Shown here one piece after another: positions 8,080 to 15,415 of a stretch of 41,694 nucleotides of DNA. The position numbers and the translations under genes were made by a program. The notes below the pieces were generated by a model, which saw nothing but the letters and a program-made list of their open reading frames with translations, made no database searches and was not told the DNA's origin. Position 1 is the first letter of the stretch. Each line of letters opens with the position of its first letter. Origin of the DNA: an uncultured Collinsella sp. (GTDB lineage: Bacteria; Actinomycetota; Coriobacteriia; Coriobacteriales; Coriobacteriaceae); the NCBI GenBank assembly GCA_902496335.1, contig CABVAO010000014.1:1-41694 (forward strand), given 5' to 3'.

Positions 8080-9804
8080 CTACGAGCGCAGTGTAATTTT
8101 ATCGCGCAACGATTTGAGATCTTCGGTGACGGTGCGGTCTTCCTGGATCATCTTCTGGACCTTTTTGTAGCTCGTGCTGACGGTCGAGTGGTTGCGGTTG
8201 CCAAATTCGGCGCCCACCGCCGTGGTCGTCATCTCGCACATCTCGATGGCCAGGTAGATAGCGATATGGCGTGCTTTGGCGATATTGGCGTTGCGACGCG
8301 GGCCGATGAGCTCCTCGTGTGTCACGCCGTACTGCTCTTCGATGACGGACTGAACCGTCTGGACGTTGATCTTTTTGGCCGATGTGTCGAAGTACTGGCT
8401 GGCGATGGCGTCGATATCGTCAAAGGTGAGCTCTCCGCCCTCGCGCTCGCGGTCGCCCGCCTCGCCGGCGCAGCGCTCGCAAAAGCTCTCGAGTTCGCGG
8501 ATGTTGGTACCCGAGACCTCGGCCATGTGTTTAAAGTGTTCGTCGGTCAGGTGCCCGCCGTCGCCCCCATAGGCCGCCAGCAGCGAGTCGTCGCCTGCCT
8601 CGGGGGCGGCGACGATGGTGTTCTCGTAATAGCGCTGCAAGATCTTGTATTTCATCTCGTAGCTGGGCTCTGCAACCAGGCAGAGCATGCCGGCGTTGAA
8701 GCGGCTGGTCAAACGCTCGTCCATGCTCAGGTCCTTGGGGGCGCGGTCTGCCGCGATGACGACCTTCTTGTTGTTGCGGATGAACTCGTCCATGAGCTGG
8801 AAAAAGTAGTCCACGCTCGCGCGCTTGCCGATGATGTTTTGGATGTCATCGATGATGAGCACGTCCACGCCGTGGTACGCCTGCATGATGGGGGCGTTGC
8901 TCTTCTTTTGACGGTCGAACTCGGTCATCAGGTCGTCCAGATACGCCTGGGAGTTGGCATACTTGACCTTGATCTCGGGCGACTTCTCGGCGAGCTCGTT
9001 TTTGATGGCAAGCAGCAGGTGCGTCTTGCCCAGGCCCGATTTGCCGTAGATGAACAGCGATGTGCACGTGCCGCGCTCGTCCGCGAGGGCGGCAAACTTG
9101 AGTGCCGAGCGATAGGCATGGCTGTTCTCGGGGCCGTAGACAAAGTTCTCAAAGGTAAATTTTGAGTTCGCGGCGAGCGGGGCTCCATCCATATTCTGCT
9201 CGGCCGGCACGGTCGGTGCTGGCACGGGTGAAGTGGGGGTCGCAGCTTGCGTGGATTTGGTCGGCGCTCCGCCCTTCATCTGGTTCATCATGCGACGAAA
9301 ATCGTCGGCCGAGAGCGTGTTCTTGATTGCAATGCCCGAATCCGTGCCCGCCGCTGCGTCGTGAGCGATGGGCATGTGCGTGACGGGTGCGCTCGTTGAC
9401 GTCGCCGCCGCGCTCGTCAATGGTGCCATGGTTTCACGGGAAACATCGCTGTGCTGGTGCTCGACCGTCGACGCGTCGCCTGCGGAGGCCGGCACCGCCG
9501 GGGAAGCAGCGGGAGCCGTGGCGGGCGCCGTGGCGGCAGCGGATTCCGTCGCGGCGCCTTGCGGTGCCACGATGTCGAGAGCAATCGGTGCAAAGGCGAT
9601 TTCTTCCAGATAGGCCTCAATAGTCGGCTGATGCTTTTTGAGCTGCGCGATGGCAAAGCGCGAGGGGGCCTCGATCGTGAGCGTATCTTCGGTCAGGCTT
9701 ATGGCGCGCGATTGCCCCAGCATGTTGATGAGGCGTGCATCTTGGCCGTCGCGCTGGCAAAAGGCGATGGCATCCCCCAGGATGATGCTTGCTTCCTCGT
9801 CCAC
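8080..9804 (-). CDS. dnaA: Chromosomal replication initiator protein DnaA
   Basis: DnaA binds origin boxes and opens the duplex. Of 574 residues, 1-78 look like domain I, about 79-212 is a long Ala/Pro/Thr-rich linker (domain II), then the AAA+ domain from SKFTFENFVYG (near 214) with Walker A GKSGLGKT (254-261) and Walker B LIIDDIQ (Asp319-Asp320), and the DNA-binding domain IV at the end. The box-recognition motif reads GNRNHSTV (535-542), where most DnaA proteins have GGRDHTTV: Asn538 replaces the usual Asp and Ser540 the usual Thr. GTG start at 9804 with GGGAGA 5 nt upstream. The codons for VSRET (121-125) embed a parS-like sequence (9430-9445). The family is certain; consequences of the motif change are inferred. 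Confidence 0.97.
   Translation of the reverse strand: MDEEASIILGDAIAFCQRDGQDARLINMLGQSRAISLTEDTLTIEAPSRFAIAQLKKHQPTIEAYLEEIAFAPIALDIVAPQGAATESAAATAPATAPAASPAVPASAGDASTVEHQHSDVSRETMAPLTSAAATSTSAPVTHMPIAHDAAAGTDSGIAIKNTLSADDFRRMMNQMKGGAPTKSTQAATPTSPVPAPTVPAEQNMDGAPLAANSKFTFENFVYGPENSHAYRSALKFAALADERGTCTSLFIYGKSGLGKTHLLLAIKNELAEKSPEIKVKYANSQAYLDDLMTEFDRQKKSNAPIMQAYHGVDVLIIDDIQNIIGKRASVDYFFQLMDEFIRNNKKVVIAADRAPKDLSMDERLTSRFNAGMLCLVAEPSYEMKYKILQRYYENTIVAAPEAGDDSLLAAYGGDGGHLTDEHFKHMAEVSGTNIRELESFCERCAGEAGDREREGGELTFDDIDAIASQYFDTSAKKINVQTVQSVIEEQYGVTHEELIGPRRNANIAKARHIAIYLAIEMCEMTTTAVGAEFGNRNHSTVSTSYKKVQKMIQEDRTVTEDLKSLRDKITLRS
9430..9445. promoter_or_regulatory. Degenerate parS-like site inside dnaA
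   Basis: GGTTTCACGGGAAACA matches the parS sequence TGTTTCACGTGAAACA at 14 of 16 positions. It lies in the dnaA linker codons for VSRET. Whether ParB (15408-16313) binds it is unknown. Confidence 0.4.
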
Positions 9805-9819
9805 TGTCTCTCCCGTTCT

Positions 9820-11181
9820 TTAGCTCTGAGCTCGCACGCGAGCGGCGCCGAGTTCGGTCAGATGGTATTTCTGGCCATGCTTGATGACCAAGCCGGCCTG
9901 CGCCAAGCCATTGAGCGTGCGTGACCAAGTGGGGGCCGAGTTTCCAAACGCCCTCGCCAGATCGGTTGCACCGCACGCTTGATTTTGCGCCAGATAGCCC
10001 AGCGCGGCGTTGCCGCGATCGCTTACGAACACGTCCGGTTGTGGCTGCGCATGCTGATTTGCTGCATTAGGATACATCATTTGAGCTGCTGGTTGTTGAG
10101 AACTCTGCATCGGCGGCATTTGCTGTTGAAAACTTTGAGGCCACTGTTGGTAAGGCTGTGGAGGCATCTGCTGGGCCCATGGGTTGTACTGCTGCTGCGG
10201 CATCTGCTGGTACGGCTGCTGATATCCCTGCTGGTACTGCTGCGGGAACGGTTGGCCGTACCCCAGTGGCGGCATCTGCTGATATGGATATCCCTGTTGG
10301 TACGGCTGATAGTCCATTCGCTGGCCACCCGGTGCCCCTGTCGCCTGATGCATTGCTGCTGTATCCTGATCCGCCAGCGACATGGTCTCTGGCATGCTTG
10401 GCGGCATCGACATCGATGCCGCTTGGGCTTCTTGTGTAGGAGGCATTCCGGGCTGCTGCATCTGTCCCACGGGGGGCTGCATCTGCTGCGTTGCCATGGG
10501 CTGCTGCGCAAAAGCTCCCGGCAGGGGATATGTGGGCTGCTCCGTCTCGGGCCGCACGGCAGCGCCGCGTCCGCCGGCACGCTCGATTTCCTGCACGCGT
10601 TTAGGGTTCAGGCTTACCGTAACCACGGTGCCGTTGCCCATGTTGTCCTCGATGGATACGGCACCGCCGGCGTTTTCCAAATACTCCTGCACCATGGGAA
10701 ACCCTGCTCCGGTTCCACGGATATAGCGCTTCATCTTGCTGTTTGCGCTGGTAACGCCAAAGTCGAAAGCACGTTCCTTGTCGTCGATGCCGGGTCCTTG
10801 GTCAGCAAAGCGGATGGTGTCTCCGCCGTCCAGAATCGAGATGATGGGCTCGGCAAAGTGTGCGTGGATAAAGTTTTCGACAATCTCGCGGATGACCATG
10901 AGCGAGATATGGCCACCTTGTTCTTTCATGCACTGGTAGACGGTGTTGGTCGTCTCTTCCAAATACGTGCGGACATCTTGCGGATCAATGACGATCACCC
11001 GCGGTGTCGACAGCATGTCGTCATAGACGGCGATGCGCGCGGCGTACATGGCTTTTGGCGCCTGCGTGCTCGTCTGCTCGCCTTCCGCACGCTCTTCGCG
11101 CACGCCGGTGATGTGCTCGTTGTCGGGTGCCGGGTCTCCGGAATCGACCATGGTGTAAAAGTCGTCAGACATGCCGCTCAC
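9820..11181 (-). CDS. GHKL ATPase - Gln-rich linker - winged-helix protein beside dnaA
   Basis: No named family is recognised for the whole protein (453 residues). Residues about 55-192 form a histidine-kinase-type (GHKL) ATP-binding domain closest in feel to SpoIIAB/RsbW-type kinases: N box REIVENFIHAH (Glu102, Asn103), G1 box DQGPGI (127-132), G2 box GTGAGF (156-161), then NGTVVTVSL. There is no HisKA domain. Residues about 215-385 are a low-complexity Gln/Pro/Met/Tyr linker with repeated PYQQ-type motifs. Residues about 386-453 look like a winged helix (ATDLARAFG, APTWSRTLNGLAQAGLVIKHG, YHLTELG). It is encoded just upstream of dnaA (16-nt gap), so the two are probably co-transcribed from the divergence region. 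GTG at 11181 or ATG at 11172 could be the start; neither has a strong ribosome-binding site. An origin-linked regulator is an inference from position. Confidence 0.72.
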   Translation of the reverse strand: MSGMSDDFYTMVDSGDPAPDNEHITGVREERAEGEQTSTQAPKAMYAARIAVYDDMLSTPRVIVIDPQDVRTYLEETTNTVYQCMKEQGGHISLMVIREIVENFIHAHFAEPIISILDGGDTIRFADQGPGIDDKERAFDFGVTSANSKMKRYIRGTGAGFPMVQEYLENAGGAVSIEDNMGNGTVVTVSLNPKRVQEIERAGGRGAAVRPETEQPTYPLPGAFAQQPMATQQMQPPVGQMQQPGMPPTQEAQAASMSMPPSMPETMSLADQDTAAMHQATGAPGGQRMDYQPYQQGYPYQQMPPLGYGQPFPQQYQQGYQQPYQQMPQQQYNPWAQQMPPQPYQQWPQSFQQQMPPMQSSQQPAAQMMYPNAANQHAQPQPDVFVSDRGNAALGYLAQNQACGATDLARAFGNSAPTWSRTLNGLAQAGLVIKHGQKYHLTELGAARVRAQS

Positions 11182-11415
11182 AATCTTTCAAAAGGTTTCG
11201 AACAAATAGTAGCTCACCGTGCAACGTTTCTCATCTTTCGACAACTTTTCAAAACTTGTTGAAAACTTTGGAAAACGGGCGAAAAGTTCTCAACATTGCC
11301 AACATGACCTGTTGAAAACTCGATGAAATATCGTGAAAGGTTGCCATGAGGCGCAAATTTCGGTTGTGCTTATGGGGGAACCGTGTGAACTGCGCAACCT
11401 TTTACCTTTGATTTC
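11182..11415. other. Probable oriC segment at the divergence point
   Basis: All genes to the left run left and those to the immediate right run right, so this is the replichore divergence point. It contains two exact TGTTGAAAA boxes (11257-11265, 11310-11318), the reverse complement of TTTTCAACA, a one-mismatch TTCTCAACA (11287-11295), TTTTCAAAA (11246-11254) and CTTTCGACA (11235-11243), all within 85 bp. Together with 7974-8064 this gives a bipartite cluster on both sides of dnaA. Experimental origin mapping is not available here. Confidence 0.6.
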
Positions 11416-11445
11416 TTGACATTTGAACATTGATTTCCCTACAAT
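11416..11445 (+). promoter_or_regulatory. rpmH promoter
   Basis: TTGACA at 11416-11421 and TACAAT at 11440-11445 are separated by 18 bp. It lies 72 bp before rpmH and should drive rpmH-rnpA-yidD-yidC. The -10 form TACAAT recurs at other genes in the window. Confidence 0.8.
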
Positions 11446-11517
11446 CTTCAAGCTCACGTGTCTATATCTGCGTCCGCGTCCCCGCGGACACTCGAAATGC
11501 AGCAGGAGGAACTTAAG

Positions 11518-11652
11518 ATGAAGCGTACGTATCAGCCTAATAAGCGTAAGCGTGCCAAGACCCATGGCTTCCGTGCCCGTATGGCCACTAAGGGTGGTCG
11601 TGCCGTGCTCGCCCGTCGTCGCGCCAAGGGCCGCAAGCGTCTCACTGTCTAG
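11518..11652 (+). CDS. rpmH: 50S ribosomal protein L34
   Basis: 44-residue, strongly basic protein MKRTYQPNKRKRAKTHGFRA and onward, ending KGRKRLTV, the standard L34 length and sequence. The ATG at 11518 follows AGGAGGA at 11504-11510 with 7-nt spacing; an upstream in-frame extension to 11458 is ruled out because the ribosome-binding site and the normal L34 N-terminus fix the start. It is the first gene of the rpmH-rnpA-yidD-yidC-khpB block conserved next to bacterial origins. Confidence 0.97.
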   Translation: MKRTYQPNKRKRAKTHGFRARMATKGGRAVLARRRAKGRKRLTV

Positions 11653-11672
11653 CAGCGATACACACATCTCGC

Positions 11673-12011
11673 ATGAAGACTATTAAGTCTCGGCAAGATT
11701 TCGAGCATGTGTTCAGTCAGGGGCGTCGTTTCAATCACCCTCTGATTCGAATGACCATATGTGAATCGGTTGGCGAAGGCGACTCCGGAAGGGTCGCCTT
11801 CGTTGGTGCTAAGCGACTCGGTTGTGCCGTCGTGCGCAACCGATCTAAGCGTGTGATGCGCGAGGCCGCCCGCAGCTGCGGATTTCCCGTTGCGGGTTAT
11901 GACATCATCTTGTTTGCAACTCCCAAGACGAGGGTTTCCTCGCCGCAGGAGATGGACAAGGCGTTGCGTTCGCTTATGAAGCGCGCCGGCGTTGCCGGGG
12001 AGGAGCGATGA
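11673..12011 (+). CDS. rnpA: Ribonuclease P protein component
   Basis: Protein subunit that assists the catalytic RNase P RNA in maturing tRNA 5' ends. 112 residues with the diagnostic RNA-binding motif RNRSKRVMREA near residues 57-67 and the preceding GRVAFVGAKRLGCAVV. It starts 20 nt after rpmH and overlaps yidD by the 4-nt ATGA junction, so the block is translationally coupled. Confidence 0.95.
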   Translation: MKTIKSRQDFEHVFSQGRRFNHPLIRMTICESVGEGDSGRVAFVGAKRLGCAVVRNRSKRVMREAARSCGFPVAGYDIILFATPKTRVSSPQEMDKALRSLMKRAGVAGEER

Positions 12012-12232
12012 GCAATCACGTTTTGCGACGTGTTGCCATCGCTCCTATTCGCATATATCAACAGGTTATTTCGCCCTTATTGCCTGACGCCTGCATTTAT
12101 TACCCAACGTGCTCGCAATACGCCATCCAGGCGATTGAGAAGCACGGTGTTTTGAGAGGCTGCTGGCTTGCCGTGAGGCGCATCGCTCGCTGCAATCCCC
12201 TGCACGTCGGCGGTTATGACCCTGTGCCCTAG
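12008..12232 (+). CDS. yidD: Membrane protein insertion efficiency factor YidD
   Basis: 74-residue protein with the YidD signature: an N-terminal amphipathic helix (RRVAIAPIRIYQQVISP) followed by CIYYPTCSQYAIQAIEKHG and RRIARCNPLHVGGYDPVP with conserved cysteines. It assists YidC and Sec-dependent membrane insertion at the inner face of the membrane. It overlaps rnpA by 4 nt and precedes yidC by 29 nt. Confidence 0.94.
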   Translation: MSNHVLRRVAIAPIRIYQQVISPLLPDACIYYPTCSQYAIQAIEKHGVLRGCWLAVRRIARCNPLHVGGYDPVP

Positions 12233-12261
12233 CGGGCACTCGCTATCGGAGGAAAACTTAC

Positions 12262-13032
12262 ATGTGGGATTGGATCGTTAACATCCTTTTCGAGCTGCTC
12301 AAGCTCATCCAGACCTTTGCGGTCGACTGGGGCCTGTCCATCATCATCCTGATGGTCATCATCCGTCTGCTGCTGACGCCGCTCATGCTCAAGTCGACCA
12401 AGTCGACGGCTCGCATGCAGGTGCTGCAGCCCAAGATGCTCGAGATCCAGGAGCGCTATGCCGACGATCCCCAGCGTCAGGCCGAGGAGATGCAGAAGTT
12501 CTACAGCGAGAACAAGTTCAACCCCATGGCTGGCTGTCTGCCGCTGCTGATTCAGATGCCTATCCTGTTCGCCCTGTTTACATTGCTGCGCAACCTGCCG
12601 CAGTACTTTAACGACGGCACGTTCTCGTTCTTCAACATCCTGCCCGACCTGACCACCACGCCGAGCGCTTCCTTTGCCGATGGCTTTATGGTTGCACTGC
12701 CCGCGCTGGTTTGCCTGATCCTGTTCGCCGTCCTGACCCTGATTCCGCAGCTCTATATGTCGCGCAACCAGACCGGCCAGCAGGCTCAGAGCATGCGTAT
12801 GATGGCCGTTGTCATGACGGTCATGATGCTTTGGATGGGCTGGAGCCTTCCCGTTGGTGTTCTGCTGTTCTACGACGTCTCGTCTGCTTGGCAGGTTATC
12901 CAGCAGATTTTTGTGACGCAGAAGGTCATCGACAAGGCGAAGGCCGATGAGGAGGAGCGTCTTAAGAACGCTCCGCTGCAGGTTGAGGTCACTCGTCGAG
13001 AGAAGAAGCCGCGCCCGCACAAGAAGAAGTAA
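12262..13032 (+). CDS. yidC: Membrane protein insertase YidC
   Basis: 256 residues, the short Gram-positive YidC/Oxa1 form without the large periplasmic domain. A hydrophobic segment with the conserved groove arginine (VIIRLLLTPL, Arg35) is followed by a cytoplasmic helical hairpin rich in charged residues (QPKMLEIQERY), then further membrane segments (MAGCLPLLIQMPILFALFTLL and two more) and a basic tail. No lipoprotein Cys is seen at the N-terminus. The ribosome-binding site GGAGG lies just upstream of the ATG. Confidence 0.95.
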   Translation: MWDWIVNILFELLKLIQTFAVDWGLSIIILMVIIRLLLTPLMLKSTKSTARMQVLQPKMLEIQERYADDPQRQAEEMQKFYSENKFNPMAGCLPLLIQMPILFALFTLLRNLPQYFNDGTFSFFNILPDLTTTPSASFADGFMVALPALVCLILFAVLTLIPQLYMSRNQTGQQAQSMRMMAVVMTVMMLWMGWSLPVGVLLFYDVSSAWQVIQQIFVTQKVIDKAKADEEERLKNAPLQVEVTRREKKPRPHKKK

Positions 13033-13049
13033 CGGGATATCAATCTTAT

Positions 13050-13061
13050 TTAGGTACCTAA
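13050..13061. repeat. 12-bp palindrome, copy 1
   Basis: TTAGGTACCTAA is a perfect palindrome located between yidC and khpB. An identical copy lies at 16554-16565, at the far end of the parAB block; both are followed by C. Confidence 0.6.
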
Positions 13062-13076
13062 CTTTTGGAGTACGTT

Positions 13077-13646
13077 ATGTCTGAAGAGATCATCGAGGAT
13101 ATGCTTGAGGAGGTTGCCCCGCAGGTCGCGGGCGATTATCCCGAGATTGCACAGCGCTACAAGGCTGGTGAAGAGTTGACCGATGAGGAGCTCGACACCA
13201 TTGCCGATGTTGCGATTTCCATCCTGCGTTCCATCCTTTCGCACTTCGATGCCGCCAACTCTCCTATCGATGAGTATGAGGGCGACGAGGGTGAGCTGAT
13301 TTTGGATGTAACGGCTCCCGACCTTGCTGTTCTCATTGGCCGTCATGGTCGCACCCTTGATGCCCTTCAGGTTATGTTCTCTTTGCTGGTGAGCCGCAAA
13401 CTTGGCTTTAGGTATCCGGTTGTAGTGGACGTAGAGGGATACAAGAGTCGCCGTCAGGACAAGGTTGCTTCCATGGCTCAGTCTGCTGCCGAGCGTGCCA
13501 TCCGCACTCATAAGAGTGTTTCGCTTCCGCCCATGAATGCCTACGAGCGTCGACTGGTTCACATTGCACTTCGTGGCAATGATGCCGTCGATACTCATTC
13601 TGAGGGTTCTGACCCTGATCGCCATGTGGTGATTGTTGCTCGATAA
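13077..13646 (+). CDS. khpB: RNA-binding protein KhpB (Jag/EloR family)
   Basis: 189 residues. A KH-type segment carries the GxxG-like loop in LIGRHGRTLDALQ and an R3H domain follows (ERAIRTHKSVSLPPMNAYERRLVHIAL). The N-terminal acidic segment differs from the typical Jag_N domain, which I cannot recognise. KhpB binds RNA and is tied to cell elongation in streptococci. ATG at 13077 is preferred over a TTG at 13065 because TTGGAG (13065-13070) is its ribosome-binding site. A strong terminator follows. Confidence 0.9.
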   Translation: MSEEIIEDMLEEVAPQVAGDYPEIAQRYKAGEELTDEELDTIADVAISILRSILSHFDAANSPIDEYEGDEGELILDVTAPDLAVLIGRHGRTLDALQVMFSLLVSRKLGFRYPVVVDVEGYKSRRQDKVASMAQSAAERAIRTHKSVSLPPMNAYERRLVHIALRGNDAVDTHSEGSDPDRHVVIVAR

Positions 13647-13664
13647 TCTTCTCGAGCTTATGCT

Positions 13665-13696
13665 AAGGGGACGTGGTTTCCACGTCCCCTTTTTTT
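13665..13696 (+). terminator. Terminator of the rpmH-khpB block
   Basis: A 12-bp perfect stem (13665-13676 with 13680-13691) with a TTT loop runs into seven T. It separates khpB from rsmG. Confidence 0.93.
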
Positions 13697-13742
13697 GTCA
13701 AAAGTTCTCGATACACTGATTTTTGTCAGAAAGGAGCTTTCG

Positions 13743-14480
13743 TTGTTAGTACTTACTGATCAGCAGACTGACGAGATGTTGAGTCGTCTAACTTCCTATT
13801 GCAAAGAGTATTCCTTGAGCGTAACTGATGTTGAGCTGAGGAAATGTATTCAGCATTTGGATTTGGTTCTAGAAACAAATAAGACAACCAATCTCACCCG
13901 TATTCTTAACGTAGAAGATGCTGCAGTACTTCATATTCTCGACTCACTTGTTTTGCTCCCCTATATCAACAAGGCTCCTGAGGGAGCTTTGCTCGATATG
14001 GGAACAGGTGCGGGCTTCCCTGGTATTCCATTAACCATAACCACGCATCGTAAAGCCACTTATATTGACTCTGTTGGCAAGAAGGTTGATGCGGTTAATT
14101 CCTTTGTCCATGCTCTTGGATTGAAACATGCTCATGCGGTTCATGATCGTCTTGAAGAATATGCTCGAAGCCATAAGAAGCAGTTCTCTGTTGTAACCGC
14201 CCGCGCACTGGCCCCTCTACCGATTCTTGTTGAGTATGCGGCTCCGTATCTGAAGGATGGAGGGCTATTTGTTATAACCAAGGGCAATCCTTCGGATGAG
14301 GAGCTTGCTTCCGGCATGTCAGCAGCTAAGATTTGTGGCTTCACTTTGCTTTTGAATGACGCAATTGATTTGCCTGAAGGCTTGGGTCACAGGGAGTTCA
14401 TTGTTCTTAAGAAGAGTCATCCAGCATCCGTCTCATTGCCTCGTGCAAATGGCGTGGCAAAGAAGAATCCGCTTGCCTAG
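13743..14480 (+). CDS. rsmG: 16S rRNA (guanine527-N7)-methyltransferase RsmG
   Basis: 245 residues with the SAM-binding motif LLDMGTGAGFPGIPL and the following TYIDSVGKKVDAV typical of RsmG (GidB), plus VVTARALAPLPILVEYA. It methylates N7 of G527 in 16S rRNA. The frame is open from 13695, but that start lies within the khpB terminator; TTG at 13743 is chosen because AAGGAG (13731-13736) sits 6 nt upstream. Base composition drops here: a sampled 60-bp stretch is about 42 percent GC, well below the genes to the left. It ends two bases before the first parS site. Confidence 0.93.
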   Translation: MLVLTDQQTDEMLSRLTSYCKEYSLSVTDVELRKCIQHLDLVLETNKTTNLTRILNVEDAAVLHILDSLVLLPYINKAPEGALLDMGTGAGFPGIPLTITTHRKATYIDSVGKKVDAVNSFVHALGLKHAHAVHDRLEEYARSHKKQFSVVTARALAPLPILVEYAAPYLKDGGLFVITKGNPSDEELASGMSAAKICGFTLLLNDAIDLPEGLGHREFIVLKKSHPASVSLPRANGVAKKNPLA

Positions 14481-14481
14481 A

Positions 14482-14497
14482 TGTTTCACGTGAAACA
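14482..14497. promoter_or_regulatory. parS site 1
   Basis: Perfect TGTTTCACGTGAAACA, the consensus chromosomal centromere bound by ParB. It sits directly after the rsmG stop. Confidence 0.96.
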
Positions 14498-14520
14498 TAA
14501 TGGATACTAACAACTTGCAG

Positions 14521-14536
14521 TGTTTCACGTGAAACA
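14521..14536. promoter_or_regulatory. parS site 2
   Basis: Second perfect TGTTTCACGTGAAACA, exactly 39 bp from the first, start to start. Confidence 0.96.
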
Positions 14537-14559
14537 TGGCGGTTGATATCGATTCGGAA

Positions 14560-14575
14560 TGTTTCACGTGAAACA
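14560..14575. promoter_or_regulatory. parS site 3
   Basis: Third perfect TGTTTCACGTGAAACA, again exactly 39 bp from its neighbour, ending 39 bp before the parA start codon. ParB bound here could also control the parAB promoter. Confidence 0.96.
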
Positions 14576-14614
14576 TCCTCCGTTTGACAGCTTTAATACA
14601 CACCAGGAGGGACC

Positions 14615-15415
14615 GTGGGATTTCGCGACGTTAAGCGTTCTAAGAGCGCAAAAGACACGCGTATCATTGCAATCATCAATCAAAAAGGCGGCGTCGGTAA
14701 GTCAACGACGGCTGTAAACCTTGCAGCAGCACTGGGTGAGCAGGGTCGTAAGACACTGATTGTCGATTTTGATCCGCAGGGAAACAGCACCAGTGGATTC
14801 GGAATTGAAAAAGAAGACCTTGATCACTGCATCTATGATGCATTGTTGAATGATGTGCCGGCAGAATCGCTTGTTCTTGATACAAATTGTAAAAAGGTAT
14901 TCGTTATTCCGGCTACAATTCAACTTGCAGGCGCGGAAATTGAGCTCGTAAGCGCAATTGCTCGTGAAACCCGCCTCAAAGATTTGCTTGAGCCGATTCA
15001 GGACGAGTTTGACTTTATTTTCATTGACTGTCCTCCTTCGCTCGGCCTGCTTACTATCAACGCTTTGACCGCAGCAGACAGCGTTTTGATTCCGATCCAG
15101 TGCGAATATTACGCACTCGAGGGCGTTACCAAGCTGCTTGAGTCAATGAAGATGGTCAAATCACGGCTGAACAAGGGCTTAGACACCTATGGTGTGCTTA
15201 TGACCATGTATGACTCGCGTACTTCACTATCGAATCAGGTTGTTGAGGAGGTTCAATCGTACTTTGGTGATAAGGCGTTTAAGACGCTAATCCCCCGTAC
15301 GGTTAAAATCTCCGAAGCTCCGTCTTTTGGAGAACCGGTAATTACCTATGCACCTCAAAATAAGGGTGCAAAAGCATATATGAACCTTGCAAAAGAGGTG
15401 ATCAAGCGTGCCTAG
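14615..15415 (+). CDS. parA: Chromosome partitioning ATPase ParA (Soj)
   Basis: 266 residues with the deviant Walker A motif KGGVGKSTTAVNLA near residue 24, DFDPQGNST (Walker A') and FIFIDCPPSLGLL (Walker B). Together with ParB and the parS sites just upstream it forms the chromosome segregation system; ParA dimers on the nucleoid move ParB-parS complexes and, in some bacteria, modulate DnaA. GTG start after AGGAGGGA. It overlaps parB by 8 nt. Confidence 0.96.
   Translation: MGFRDVKRSKSAKDTRIIAIINQKGGVGKSTTAVNLAAALGEQGRKTLIVDFDPQGNSTSGFGIEKEDLDHCIYDALLNDVPAESLVLDTNCKKVFVIPATIQLAGAEIELVSAIARETRLKDLLEPIQDEFDFIFIDCPPSLGLLTINALTAADSVLIPIQCEYYALEGVTKLLESMKMVKSRLNKGLDTYGVLMTMYDSRTSLSNQVVEEVQSYFGDKAFKTLIPRTVKISEAPSFGEPVITYAPQNKGAKAYMNLAKEVIKRA

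Noticed and set aside
6153..8096. 647-codon open frame opposite recF and dnaN
   Set aside because: Crosses two genes and the origin gap in antisense; composition typical of a shadow frame.
10094..10132. TGTTGAGAA (10094-10102) and an exact TGTTGAAAA (10124-10132) within the GHKL protein gene
   Set aside because: They match the origin boxes, but arise from Ser/Phe-Gln-Gln codons in a Gln-rich stretch, so chance is a sufficient explanation.
13695..13742. Upstream extension of rsmG to a TTG at 13695
   Set aside because: That start overlaps the khpB terminator T run, while a good ribosome-binding site serves the TTG at 13743.
14584..14589. TTGACA before parA as a -35 element
   Set aside because: Only 25 bp from the start codon, with no -10 at a usable distance.
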